Positions 8,582 to 16,329 of a DNA stretch of 64,000 nt are shown piece by piece. The notes under the pieces were generated by a model. The model saw only the letters and a program-made list of their open reading frames with translations. It did not search any database and was not told the DNA's origin. Both the position numbers and the translations under genes were made by a program. The stretch is taken from the NCBI RefSeq assembly GCF_002117125.1, contig NZ_CP019344.1:2074501-2138500 (forward strand), in the 5' to 3' direction. Source of the DNA: Nonlabens spongiae (GTDB lineage Bacteria > Bacteroidota > Bacteroidia > Flavobacteriales > Flavobacteriaceae). Each line of letters opens with the position of its first letter. The first letter of the stretch is position 1.

Positions 8582-8585
8582 ACTC

Positions 8586-8829
8586 CCTTCGACTACGCTA
8601 TTAGTTTAGCTTTCTATCTTTAAAGTGAATTTAATCATATTGAATTCTGAAAAACCAGAAGAGAAAGGTGAACTATTTCGACTATTGGATATCTAGATCC
8701 ATGCTGAGCATCAGTCCTTTCCCTTCTTGGGTTTTCGATACCATTTAGAATGTCAAGCTCTCAGGCTTATTAATAGCGTTGGTACACGAACCCATTGGTC
8801 TTTCAGGTTTCAATAGCAAAATCAAATCT
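8586..8829 (+). ncRNA. Candidate bridge RNA region of the IS110-family element
   Basis: About 240 bases without a gene precede the IS110 transposase. In the IS110 group the non-coding left end encodes a guide (bridge) RNA with two loops that pair with donor and target DNA. The position and length fit that arrangement. I could not fold it reliably, and the exact left end of the element is not defined, so this is inferred from family knowledge. Confidence 0.35.
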
Positions 8830-9810
8830 ATGAAAAAACTAGTAGTAGGGATCGACATCTCAAAGGACACGCTGGACTTTTGCATCCTTGAAAGCGAGGG
8901 CGTCACCATCAATGGTCGTGGTCAGCTACAGAACAGTTCAAAGCAGATCAAAAAATGGCTGGACGGCTTCAACAGGGAGCAGGCTCGTTTTGTAATGGAA
9001 CATACCGGGCACTACGGCATGGAACTCATACAGAGCCTTGCCGGAGCGGGACATGACTTTTATCTCATAAATCCTCTCGAACTCAAGAGATCCATGGGCA
9101 TCCAGCGCGGCAAGAGCGATAGGGTCGATGCCTATCGTATCGCAGAATATGGCATCACGAACCGGCACAAGCTCACACCCTTTGTCCTGCCCACCGAGAA
9201 CCTGGTCAGGCTCAGGGCGCTCATGACGGCCCGACAGCGATATGTCAAGATAGCCGTCCAGGTCAAGAACAGCATCAGGGCAAACGAGATCCTGGGAAGG
9301 ACGGTGGATGTAAAAAGCCTGCTGCGGGAAGAAAGAAGACAGCTCGCACAGGTCGAGAGGACGATCGCTAGCCTGGAACGCCAGATGAACGAGGCCATTG
9401 CGTCCGACCAGGCAATCAGACAGACCTATGGCAAGATAACGAAGGTCACAGGCGTCGGCCCGATCATCGCAATGAAGTGCATCGTCGAGACAGACAACTT
9501 CACCAGATTCACCGATCCAAGGAAGTTCTGCTCGCATGGCGGACTTGCCCCATTCCCGTACCAATCGGGAAGCAGCATAAAGGGCAGGAACAGGACGCAC
9601 CATCTAAGGGACAGGACGCTCAAGGCATTGCTGATCAGGGGCGCGACAACGGCCGTCCGACACGACCCGCAACTCAAGAGGTACTACAACAGAAAGACTG
9701 GTGAGGGAAAGCACCACATGAGCGTAATCAATGCCGTGGCCAACAAACTTGTGCTAAGAATATTTGCCGTGGCAAAAAGGGACGAACCCTTTGTGAAATT
9801 AGCTGCCTAA
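8830..9810 (+). CDS. IS110-family transposase (DEDD type)
   Basis: A 326-residue DNA recombinase. The N-terminal RuvC-like DEDD domain shows GIDISKDTLDF (Asp), VMEHTGHYG (Glu) and KSDRVDAYRIAEY (two Asp). The C-terminal Transposase_20 domain has TKVTGVGPIIA and the catalytic-serine region SGSSIKGR. The ATG at 8830 is chosen because family members begin with a short basic run before GIDIS; a longer frame exists upstream but is not conserved-looking. The coding sequence is clearly richer in G+C than its neighbours, a sign of recent arrival. It sits between the relic element and the intact element's left end. Confidence 0.92.
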   Translation: MKKLVVGIDISKDTLDFCILESEGVTINGRGQLQNSSKQIKKWLDGFNREQARFVMEHTGHYGMELIQSLAGAGHDFYLINPLELKRSMGIQRGKSDRVDAYRIAEYGITNRHKLTPFVLPTENLVRLRALMTARQRYVKIAVQVKNSIRANEILGRTVDVKSLLREERRQLAQVERTIASLERQMNEAIASDQAIRQTYGKITKVTGVGPIIAMKCIVETDNFTRFTDPRKFCSHGGLAPFPYQSGSSIKGRNRTHHLRDRTLKALLIRGATTAVRHDPQLKRYYNRKTGEGKHHMSVINAVANKLVLRIFAVAKRDEPFVKLAA

Positions 9811-9870
9811 AAACTTGTATTTATCTTAGAATGCTCAGGATAAACTTCTCGCCCAAAAACTCCCATAAAC

Positions 9871-9903
9871 AAAAAAAGACCTCGTTTGCACGAAGTCTTT
9901 TTT
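9871..9903. terminator. Hairpin at the left border of the element
   Basis: AAAAAAGACCTCG/CGAAGTCTTTTTT with loop TTTGCA, A-rich on the left and T-rich on the right, so it can act in both directions. A decayed copy lies at 2822-2845. Confidence 0.7.
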
Positions 9904-9907
9904 CTAA

Positions 9908-9955
9908 TTTGCTCCCCCTCTTGGGCTCGAACCAAGGACCCTCTGATTAACAGTC
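9908..9955. repeat. Left attachment site (tRNA-Asn 3' duplicate)
   Basis: A 48-bp exact copy of 28059-28106, covering the tRNA-Asn 3' end up to the anticodon loop. The 5' half of the tRNA is absent here, so this is not a functional tRNA gene. Confidence 0.92.
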
Positions 9956-10070
9956 CGTCCCGGCAATGTTTCACATATTAGCATATTCTTGCAAATAGCC
10001 TATAAACACTTGCTTTGTTGAAGATCTATCTTTCCTTTGTTTTCTGATTATTGCAGAAGACCCTTCGAAA

Positions 10071-10101
10071 TGTTTGACCTATGTTTGACCCATGTTTGAC
10101 T
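10071..10101. repeat. Three TGTTTGAC(C) repeats, left end of element
   Basis: TGTTTGACC at 10071 and 10082 and TGTTTGACT at 10093, spaced exactly 11 bp, one helical turn. The right end has two copies with the same spacing. They are probably arm-type binding sites of the integrase. Confidence 0.75.
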
Positions 10102-10120
10102 ACAGTAGATAAAAGCATCT

Positions 10121-10627
10121 CTAGAAACCAAACTGCTCATATTCTTCTGTAAACGAATCATTCATTGTGTCATAGCTAAAAAGCACCCCATATACGGAGT
10201 CTGTACAGATAAATAAGTCGAATAAGTTTGCATCCAAAACACTAGTGCCAGAATTAGGGTTAGTAATATTTATTCTTATAGATTCTAATCCACTCCCTCT
10301 CCCATTAGTCTGACTGCTAGAGTCAAAATTCAAAAGAGTAAGCCTAACCCCTATAACATCGCCACTCAACTCTCGGGAATCTGATAATGTCTGTGAACTT
10401 GAACCGTTCCAATCATTAGCTCCTTCAACATTACCGTCAGAAACAAACTCAACTTCAACAGAGTAATCCGACATATCACCACATCCATCTGTAAAAGTAT
10501 CGCCATTAAAACTAACTAGATAGGACGGTTCACTGGGATTCTCGGAATTATCACCATCATCTGAGCTACATGATATAGCAAATAGTAATAATAATACTGT
10601 AAGGTAATTGAATAAGTAATTTTTCAT
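10121..10627 (-). CDS. Small secreted lipoprotein of unknown function
   Basis: A 168-residue lipoprotein. The signal peptide (residues 1-19) ends in lipobox AISC, followed by the SSDDGDN run usual for flavobacterial surface lipoproteins. The mature part is rich in Ser, Asp and Asn, with a FTDGCGDMSDYSVEVEF segment that may carry a structural cysteine paired with the one in FICTDS. I do not recognise the domain. It is the first gene inside the left attachment site and is probably element cargo. Confidence 0.7.
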   Translation of the reverse strand: MKNYLFNYLTVLLLLFAISCSSDDGDNSENPSEPSYLVSFNGDTFTDGCGDMSDYSVEVEFVSDGNVEGANDWNGSSSQTLSDSRELSGDVIGVRLTLLNFDSSSQTNGRGSGLESIRINITNPNSGTSVLDANLFDLFICTDSVYGVLFSYDTMNDSFTEEYEQFGF

Positions 10628-10645
10628 AATTGTAGTTTATTTTGA

Positions 10646-11056
10646 TTAATTAGTAATTCTTGGTAAGCTGGGAATCTGGGATATTCGTAATGTAAAGCAT
10701 GTTGAGGTTTGGCGTAAAATGTATACAGCTATTCCATTTGCGTAAGCATATAGTTTAAGCTCATTACTATAAGGATCATTTTCTAGTAACTTGTTATGAG
10801 GGAGACTCAGATTTATGGAATCTAAAATATAGTGTAAGTATATTTTGTTAAGCCTGTAATCACAGTAAGACAAATCACCTCTAATAAAATAAAGGTAGCA
10901 TTCGGATTCAAAAAATCGATCAAATAGAAATATCTCAGAATACCTGAAACTTCGGAATGCTTTAGTTAAAGATAGTTCTCGAATAAGTTCTAGATCCAAA
11001 TTATTCTCTTCAAAAGATGTGCCTAGGACATAAGGGAGACTTCTGATGAAATCCAT
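10646..11056 (-). CDS. Unknown small protein, downstream partner
   Basis: A 136-residue frame from the ATG at 11056, which begins four bases after the stop of the gene before it. Earlier in-frame Met codons (11122, 11104) would force a 40-60 base overlap. The product is rich in Tyr, Phe and Leu, with charged turns and no signal peptide or clear membrane segment. I do not recognise it. Because the two frames overlap, a frameshifted single gene is also possible; the proteins look different in composition, which favours two genes. Confidence 0.5.
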   Translation of the reverse strand: MDFIRSLPYVLGTSFEENNLDLELIRELSLTKAFRSFRYSEIFLFDRFFESECYLYFIRGDLSYCDYRLNKIYLHYILDSINLSLPHNKLLENDPYSNELKLYAYANGIAVYILRQTSTCFTLRISQIPSLPRITN

Positions 11057-11060
11057 ATTC

Positions 11061-11651
11061 CTACAAAAATAATTCGGAATATAATGATTTGGAATCTGCA
11101 ACATCTCTTCCAGAAATCTCAAAAATTTTAACTAAGCCCAAATACTTTTCCTTAGCAAGGCGAACACTATTTTGCTGGATGTAATCTCTAATAAAAAGCT
11201 CCAAATTCATCAATTGACCTGTAATTTTTTCTCTTGCGTCCACCAAATCTTCTGAAAATCTTTGATCTTTATGATGAATTCCTGTTTGTTCCAATTTTGA
11301 TAAAAGGGTTTGAGTTTTTTCCCTAATACTAACATAAAACAACTGGTCAGGAAGATCTACATCATGATATATAGTTTCAAGAATACTATTGCTTTTCATG
11401 TTTTTTTCTAATTCATCGATAGCATCATTATACTCATCTTCCGATGTATAACCAAAATTTGGTTGAGTATCTAGTATTGAAAGCTGACTTAATTGTTTTT
11501 CAAGTCTCAAAATAGAGTTTTTTTTATTTGAAAGCTCATTTTTCAAATCTTCTATCCTATCCTCATAGAATTTCTTTGATGATTTTTTATCCTCTAGAAT
11601 CAAAGCAATGACGACTCCAGAGATGAATAATATTCCGATAATTTGACTCAT
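11061..11651 (-). CDS. Membrane-anchored coiled-coil protein, unknown
   Basis: A 196-residue protein with an N-terminal membrane segment (residues 3-18, IIGILFISGVVIALIL) and then a long charged helix with heptad spacing (about 20-60), followed by a mixed helical domain. This is the layout of a membrane-tethered cytoplasmic protein. The family is not recognised. It is read away from the XRE regulator gene across a region with two candidate operators, so it is probably under that regulator's control. Confidence 0.6.
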   Translation of the reverse strand: MSQIIGILFISGVVIALILEDKKSSKKFYEDRIEDLKNELSNKKNSILRLEKQLSQLSILDTQPNFGYTSEDEYNDAIDELEKNMKSNSILETIYHDVDLPDQLFYVSIREKTQTLLSKLEQTGIHHKDQRFSEDLVDAREKITGQLMNLELFIRDYIQQNSVRLAKEKYLGLVKIFEISGRDVADSKSLYSELFL

Positions 11652-11670
11652 AATACATAAAAATTTATAA

Positions 11671-11740
11671 AACCTATCATATATGATATATGGCTAGGCT
11701 AAGTTAAGTGATTAATTGAACCTATCAAGTAGGATAGGTT
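11671..11740. promoter_or_regulatory. Divergent control region with two operator-like inverted repeats
   Basis: AACCTATC-N6-GATAGGTT is a perfect inverted repeat at 11719-11740. A related site, AACCTATCATATATGATA, starts at 11671 and contains a perfect 14-bp palindrome (11675-11688). Both share AACCTATC-N6-GATA. They lie between the XRE gene (+) and the coiled-coil gene (-), so they are likely binding sites of the XRE protein. Confidence 0.6.
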
Positions 11741-11964
11741 TGCTCAAAGAAGAAATTTTGAAAAAGGTAGGTCAAAAAATAAGAGAAATAAGGATCTCTA
11801 AAGGCCTAACACAGGTGGAGCTCGTGGCTAAAATGGAAATCACTACTGACCCAAATAATATTTCTAGATTAGAAGCAGGTAGAAGCAATATTACTTTGTT
11901 CACCATCTATCGTATTAGTACCGCTTTAGAGGTCTCAATGAAAGAATTGGTTGATGTGGAATAA
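11740..11964 (+). CDS. XRE-family HTH transcriptional regulator
   Basis: About 74 residues forming one Cro/C1-type helix-turn-helix domain: VGQKIREIRISKGLTQVELV, then a recognition-helix region with NNISRLEAGRSNI, then the fourth helix. No ATG exists. TTG codons at 11716, 11740 and 11758 are possible starts; 11716 is less likely because it would place the perfect inverted repeat inside the gene. The protein is a DNA-binding dimer that probably represses itself and the divergent gene through the two operator-like sites. A toxin partner is not obvious next to it. Confidence 0.8.
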   Translation: MLKEEILKKVGQKIREIRISKGLTQVELVAKMEITTDPNNISRLEAGRSNITLFTIYRISTALEVSMKELVDVE

Positions 11965-12058
11965 TACATTTCCGCTATATTATTATATGAAATAAATCAG
12001 ATATTTCCTCAAAACCCCATTAACCGACCTTTTATTGGTTCATTTACGCAAGTGTAAA

Positions 12059-12493
12059 TTATAAATACCCCTTATCTGCAAAACTTAAATAGCCAGATTT
12101 TGTAATAATCAAGTGGTCTAGTAACCTTATATCTAAAAGCTGACATGCCTTTTGAATTTTACGGGTTATACTTTTATCAGCTTCGCTGGCAACAAGTTTT
12201 CCAGACGGGTGGTTATGAATGACTACAATACCGGAGGCATGTGCCTTCAATGCTACAGATAAAATTATCTTGACGTCTATAACACAACTACTGGAGCCTC
12301 CCCTTCCTAAAAAGTGAAACCCTAAGACCTCATTGGCGTTATTTAACAATAAAATTTTTACCTCTTCAACAAATTCAATGGTGTCCAGATTCCAATTCTC
12401 TATGATCAACTCATAAGTTGAGGCACTATCTTTAATCTTTCTCTTAGGCTCCGAGCCACTAGAGTAGATTACTTTGATTTCAGAAACTTTCAT
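12059..12493 (-). CDS. RadC-like JAB/MPN-domain protein
   Basis: About 144 residues covering just the C-terminal RadC domain (DUF2466). The metal-binding JAMM motif is visible as HNHPSG, preceded by a FHFLGRGG strand and followed by SEADKSITRKI. Full-length RadC has an extra helix-hairpin-helix N-terminus that is missing here, as is usual for RadC-like proteins of mobile elements and prophages. The start chosen is the ATG of MKVSEIK at 12493; an upstream ATG at 12529 is possible. The biochemical role is unsettled (possible peptidase or DNA-associated function). Confidence 0.85.
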   Translation of the reverse strand: MKVSEIKVIYSSGSEPKRKIKDSASTYELIIENWNLDTIEFVEEVKILLLNNANEVLGFHFLGRGGSSSCVIDVKIILSVALKAHASGIVVIHNHPSGKLVASEADKSITRKIQKACQLLDIRLLDHLIITKSGYLSFADKGYL

Positions 12494-12561
12494 AGGTATA
12501 AAATTTAATCCCTCCAGATTGCTTTGCATTGAAAATAATCTGGAAGGATGTAGGTTAATGA

Positions 12562-12951
12562 CTAAAGGTCCTGTTCAGCAAGTTCGTGCAAACCAGAGGA
12601 AGGTTCATTTGACATTAATTGATCTAACATTTCGTCTTGTCTAGCTTCCTCACTTGATTCTGGAAGGTAAATCCATCTGTGACGAAGGATTATTTCTTCA
12701 CCTGTCTCCTTAACAACATAGGTGTAAGGATCAACTTGTTTTTTGACTATTGACCCTTCCATTTCTGAGCCTATCAGAGCTTCACAGGTCATTTCATCAA
12801 AAGTGCTAGTAACAAATGCTTTCTTGGCTGTAGCATAAAACTGACCAGTTTCAGCAGACTTGACCATTTCAATACCACCTTGTAGTTCTAGAACGAAAAA
12901 TGGTGCTCCATCCTCTTTTTCCCTTTTTTTAAATCCAATAATTCTTACCAT
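12562..12951 (-). CDS. Conserved element protein of unknown function
   Basis: 129 residues beginning MVRIIGFKKREKEDG. The protein looks like a single small beta domain (FFVLELQGGIEMVKS, YTYVVKETGEEI, HRWIYLP) with an acidic helical tail. I do not recognise a named family, but similar small proteins accompany RadC-like genes in Bacteroidota mobile elements. It is read in the same direction as the RadC-like gene, 68 bases upstream of it, and probably shares its transcript. Confidence 0.6.
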   Translation of the reverse strand: MVRIIGFKKREKEDGAPFFVLELQGGIEMVKSAETGQFYATAKKAFVTSTFDEMTCEALIGSEMEGSIVKKQVDPYTYVVKETGEEIILRHRWIYLPESSEEARQDEMLDQLMSNEPSSGLHELAEQDL

Positions 12952-13409
12952 CGTAAATGATTTTTAAGTTAAATATGAACTTGATGTACTGCAGATTTAC
13001 TGACGAAAACCTCAGCTATCACCTTGAGATACTTTCCTGCCATTTAAATTGAACTATCAAGTACAACGGCATTTGCCCTTGCCAGAATTGGTGGGGTATT
13101 TAGTGGGTGTGGGGGAGTGAGGGAGTGTGAGCGAGATACATTTTAATAAGGTATAATTTCTTTATCAGCCTTCCTCTCATTAGGATCAGAGGGCTTAGCA
13201 TTTATAAATCCCATTACACTTACAGAAGAATTTCGACATAAAAAAATTCTAGTGTTGAAATGTCCAATTAAACATAAGCCACCTTTAAAATAACTTTCTC
13301 GATTCCCCAGGGGGGACCTTTATTTTTTTAAATGAAGGCGGGGGGTCTTTTGGAGGTGATTTGCGTAAACGCTATTTTTAGTGGCACAATTTTTTTTTCT
13401 AGAAAATTT
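12952..13409. other. Gene-free stretch with a G-rich run
   Basis: About 458 bases without a convincing gene, between the divergent unknown gene and the RES gene. It includes four G tracts on the + strand at 13093-13123 (loops of 8, 3 and 5 bases) that could form a quadruplex. Two related G-runs follow, GGGGGGACCTTT near 13311 and GGGGGGTCTTTT near 13339. The promoters of both flanking genes must lie here, but I could not place them. Confidence 0.5.
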
Positions 13410-14612
13410 ATGGGGTTAAATGACAGATACTTTTATGAGGATATAGGGTTGGGATCTGTTCCCGATAAGATGATTTGTGCTAATCATCTTGAAGTTCAGG
13501 CACTAAATAGGTATATCCGAAAAAATGCAGTACGAGGAACTTGTAGCTATTGTGATACCGCTTATAAGGTCTTACCATTTGTAGAGTTAATGGAGTTTAT
13601 TATGAAAAGCGTCAACTTCTTTTTTGAAGACGCTGGCAATTATCAGCCATATGAAAGCAAGGAAGGTGGTTATTATTGGGGTGGTCAGTATGAGCCTGAA
13701 GACATCATTCAAGACTTTTTACAAATAGATGCGACACCATTTGAAATAGTTACTGACATCCAAGAATCACTAGATGATTCTAAAACATGGACTAACTATT
13801 ACCAGTTTTATGATTCCATCGCCGATGAATACTTCAATAGATGGCAGTTTTTCTGTAAAACGGTAAAGCATCAAACAAGATACTTATTTCACCATAAGAG
13901 CAACAATCAAAAGTTGCATCTTGAAAATACAAACCCAAGTGAAACTCTTCAAGATATAGAGCAATTTATCAAAAGCAAAAAATTGTACAAAACCTTACCA
14001 GCAGGAGTTATAATTCTTCGTGGACAGCAACATCACGCAAGCAAAAAAGCTGAATGCCAAGAAGCAAGTAGATTAGTTTCACCACCAATTGAATTTGCTA
14101 GAAACGCCAACAGATTTTCTCCTTCAGGTATTTCTATGTTCTATGGTGCCTTTGATTTTGAAACAGTCATTAAGGAGATATACAAGCAATACGTTGATGA
14201 TTTAGAGAACCGAATTACCATTGGAAAATTCAAACTTAAACGAGATGTTCGATTAATTGACCTTACCAGCATTCCAGAAATTCCAAGTGCGTTCGAACAT
14301 TCAAAGTTGAACAGTAGCTATTATGATACTGTATTTCTACATCAGTTTACCAGAAGTATTTCCGAACCAATTGATGAAAATTTAAGTTACGATATTGAAT
14401 ATGTACCAACTCAAATTATCACCGAATATTTTAAACATCAATTAAATGATAGTTTAAAGAAACCAATAGAAGGAATTCTTTACCCATCTGCTGCTAAATC
14501 TGGTGGCACTTCGTTAGTTCTATTTTGGAATAATTCTTTATCACTAGAAAATTTAGAATTGATAAATACCACTTATTTCAGCGATATAGAGCGTTTTTTA
14601 GAGCCCTGTTGA
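13410..14612 (+). CDS. HEPN/RES-type protein with C-terminal RES domain (NAD-targeting effector candidate)
   Basis: About 400 residues from the ATG at 13410 (MGLNDRYFYED); an ATG at 13332 adds 26 residues that do not look like part of the fold. The N-terminal third has a zinc-type pair, CANH and CSYC, followed by a helical region like the HEPN/RES N-terminal domain. The C-terminal RES domain begins near ILRGQQ and shows RFSPSGISMFYGAFDFETV and a late EYVPTQIITEYF segment. RES domains resemble ADP-ribosyltransferases, and toxins of the family degrade NAD. No Xre/DUF2384 antitoxin is adjacent, so it is more likely a stand-alone effector of the defence cluster. Confidence 0.75.
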   Translation: MGLNDRYFYEDIGLGSVPDKMICANHLEVQALNRYIRKNAVRGTCSYCDTAYKVLPFVELMEFIMKSVNFFFEDAGNYQPYESKEGGYYWGGQYEPEDIIQDFLQIDATPFEIVTDIQESLDDSKTWTNYYQFYDSIADEYFNRWQFFCKTVKHQTRYLFHHKSNNQKLHLENTNPSETLQDIEQFIKSKKLYKTLPAGVIILRGQQHHASKKAECQEASRLVSPPIEFARNANRFSPSGISMFYGAFDFETVIKEIYKQYVDDLENRITIGKFKLKRDVRLIDLTSIPEIPSAFEHSKLNSSYYDTVFLHQFTRSISEPIDENLSYDIEYVPTQIITEYFKHQLNDSLKKPIEGILYPSAAKSGGTSLVLFWNNSLSLENLELINTTYFSDIERFLEPC

Positions 14613-14725
14613 CAACATGGTTTAAAACACTGTAGGAATTCTTACTATGTAAGCTTATTTTTAACATCTAGCTTTAAGCATCAAATATTAATTTATGCTT
14701 TTAGATTTACAATATCAACTAATCT

Positions 14726-16318
14726 ATGCCCACACTCAACTGGATAGGAAAAGAAAAGGTGGTGAACCACCATCAAGATGTGCCATTCAAGATTTTGGAA
14801 AAGCAATACACTTATTCAGGTGGTAAGGAACAGCAAGATGCCACCAGTGGGAATAAAATCATCCATGGGGATAATCTTGAAGCTTTAAAAAGCTTGTTGC
14901 CAGAATATGAAGGTAAGATAGACTGTATCTACATTGACCCACCTTACAACACTGGAAATGAAGGCTGGGTGTACAACGATAATGTTAGCCACCCTAGATT
15001 AAAAAAGTGGCTGGGAGAAGTTGTAGGGAAAGAAGGAGAGGATCTATCACGACATGACAAGTGGCTGTGTATGATGTATCCTAGATTGAAGTTGTTGCAT
15101 AAGTTGTTATCCCACAACGGTTTTATCTTTATTTCGATAGACGAAAATGAAATTCACAATCTTCGGCTAGTAAGCGAAGAAATCTTTGGAGAGTCAAACT
15201 TCCGTGGCTGCATAAGTAGAGCTACAGGAACTCCTACTGGACAAGGCAATCAAAGAGTAGCTAATGAAATCGATTACATATTGATTTACAGCAAATCAAA
15301 GAATGCTGAAATTTTAGGATTGCCATTTACAGAAGCTGATAGTAAGATTTACAATAAACAGGATAATCGTGGAAGGTACCTTACGAGAACACTTAGAAAA
15401 ACTGGTGGTGAAGATAGAAGAGAAGATAGGCCAAACATGTATTACCCTATAACTAGTCCGAAGGGTGACAAAGTTTTTCCAATAGGACCTTCTGGATATG
15501 AAAGTAGATGGCGTTGCTCTTCTGATACTTTTGATGATTTAGAAAGCAAGGGTATGATAGAGTGGTCTGAAAACAAAGAAGGTGAATTATTACCTTATTT
15601 AAAATTCTATCTCGAAGGTAGAACTAAACAAGTCGGCAATCTTTGGACAGGTATTCAAGGAAACAAAAAAGCATCAGCTGATGTAAAATCAGTTTTTCAA
15701 AAAAAAGTATTCGATACACCAAAACCAGTTGAATTAATCGATAGATGTATTCGTATATCTACTGACAAAAGTTCTATAATCTTAGACTCATTCGCAGGCT
15801 CAGGAACAACGGCTCATGCTGTATTAAACCTCAACAAAGAAGATGGTGGAAACCGTAAGTTTATTATGGTGGAAATGGAAGACTATGCCAAAGACATCAC
15901 AGCAGAAAGAGTAAAACGTGTAATAGATGGTTATGGTAAGGATAAAAAAGCTGTAGATGGCACTGGTGGTGATTTCACCTATTACGAGCTGGGCAAGCCG
16001 TTGTTCAATGATAACCAAATTCTCAATGAAGAAGTCCCACTGAAAAACATCCTAGAATACGTATGGTACTCAGAGACCAAAAGCAACTATAAGCCACAAG
16101 ATGAGAAATATTTACTCGGAAAAAAGGAAGACACAGCTTATTACTTTTATTACACTAAAGATAGCATAACCACCCTAGACATGGACTTTTTACGTCAAGT
16201 TAAAACCAAAGCCAGCAACTATATCATTTATGCTGACAACTGTTTACTTGACAAGGAACTCATGGATAAGTACCATATTGTTTTCAAGAAGATACCACGA
16301 GATATAAGTAGATTTTAA
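14726..16318 (+). CDS. mod: Type III DNA adenine methyltransferase (Mod)
   Basis: A 530-residue beta-class N6-adenine methyltransferase. The catalytic motif DPPYNTG is at residues 71-77 and the SAM-binding motif FAGSGTTAH near 355, in the order typical of type III Mod proteins. The stretch between, about 150-330, is the target recognition domain. Mod both marks the host's sites and provides sequence recognition for the Res subunit encoded two genes downstream. It is the first of five tightly spaced genes ending at 22295. The length is at the short end for Mod proteins but no motif is missing. The recognition sequence cannot be predicted from this. Confidence 0.92.
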   Translation: MPTLNWIGKEKVVNHHQDVPFKILEKQYTYSGGKEQQDATSGNKIIHGDNLEALKSLLPEYEGKIDCIYIDPPYNTGNEGWVYNDNVSHPRLKKWLGEVVGKEGEDLSRHDKWLCMMYPRLKLLHKLLSHNGFIFISIDENEIHNLRLVSEEIFGESNFRGCISRATGTPTGQGNQRVANEIDYILIYSKSKNAEILGLPFTEADSKIYNKQDNRGRYLTRTLRKTGGEDRREDRPNMYYPITSPKGDKVFPIGPSGYESRWRCSSDTFDDLESKGMIEWSENKEGELLPYLKFYLEGRTKQVGNLWTGIQGNKKASADVKSVFQKKVFDTPKPVELIDRCIRISTDKSSIILDSFAGSGTTAHAVLNLNKEDGGNRKFIMVEMEDYAKDITAERVKRVIDGYGKDKKAVDGTGGDFTYYELGKPLFNDNQILNEEVPLKNILEYVWYSETKSNYKPQDEKYLLGKKEDTAYYFYYTKDSITTLDMDFLRQVKTKASNYIIYADNCLLDKELMDKYHIVFKKIPRDISRF

Positions 16319-16329
16319 AGTTTGACAAA

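Noticed and set aside
8938..9603. A 221-codon open frame on the reverse strand of the IS110 transposase gene
   Set aside because: It lies wholly inside the clearly coding transposase, whose higher G+C content makes long antisense frames likely, and its product has no family look.
9912..9955. Apparent tRNA-Asn at the left end of the element
   Set aside because: Only the 3' half is present; there is no 5' acceptor strand or D arm. It is the att duplicate.
10071..10101. Short CRISPR-like array
   Set aside because: The repeats are 9 bp at 11-bp steps with 2-bp gaps, far too short for CRISPR, and no cas genes are near. No CRISPR array was seen anywhere in the window.
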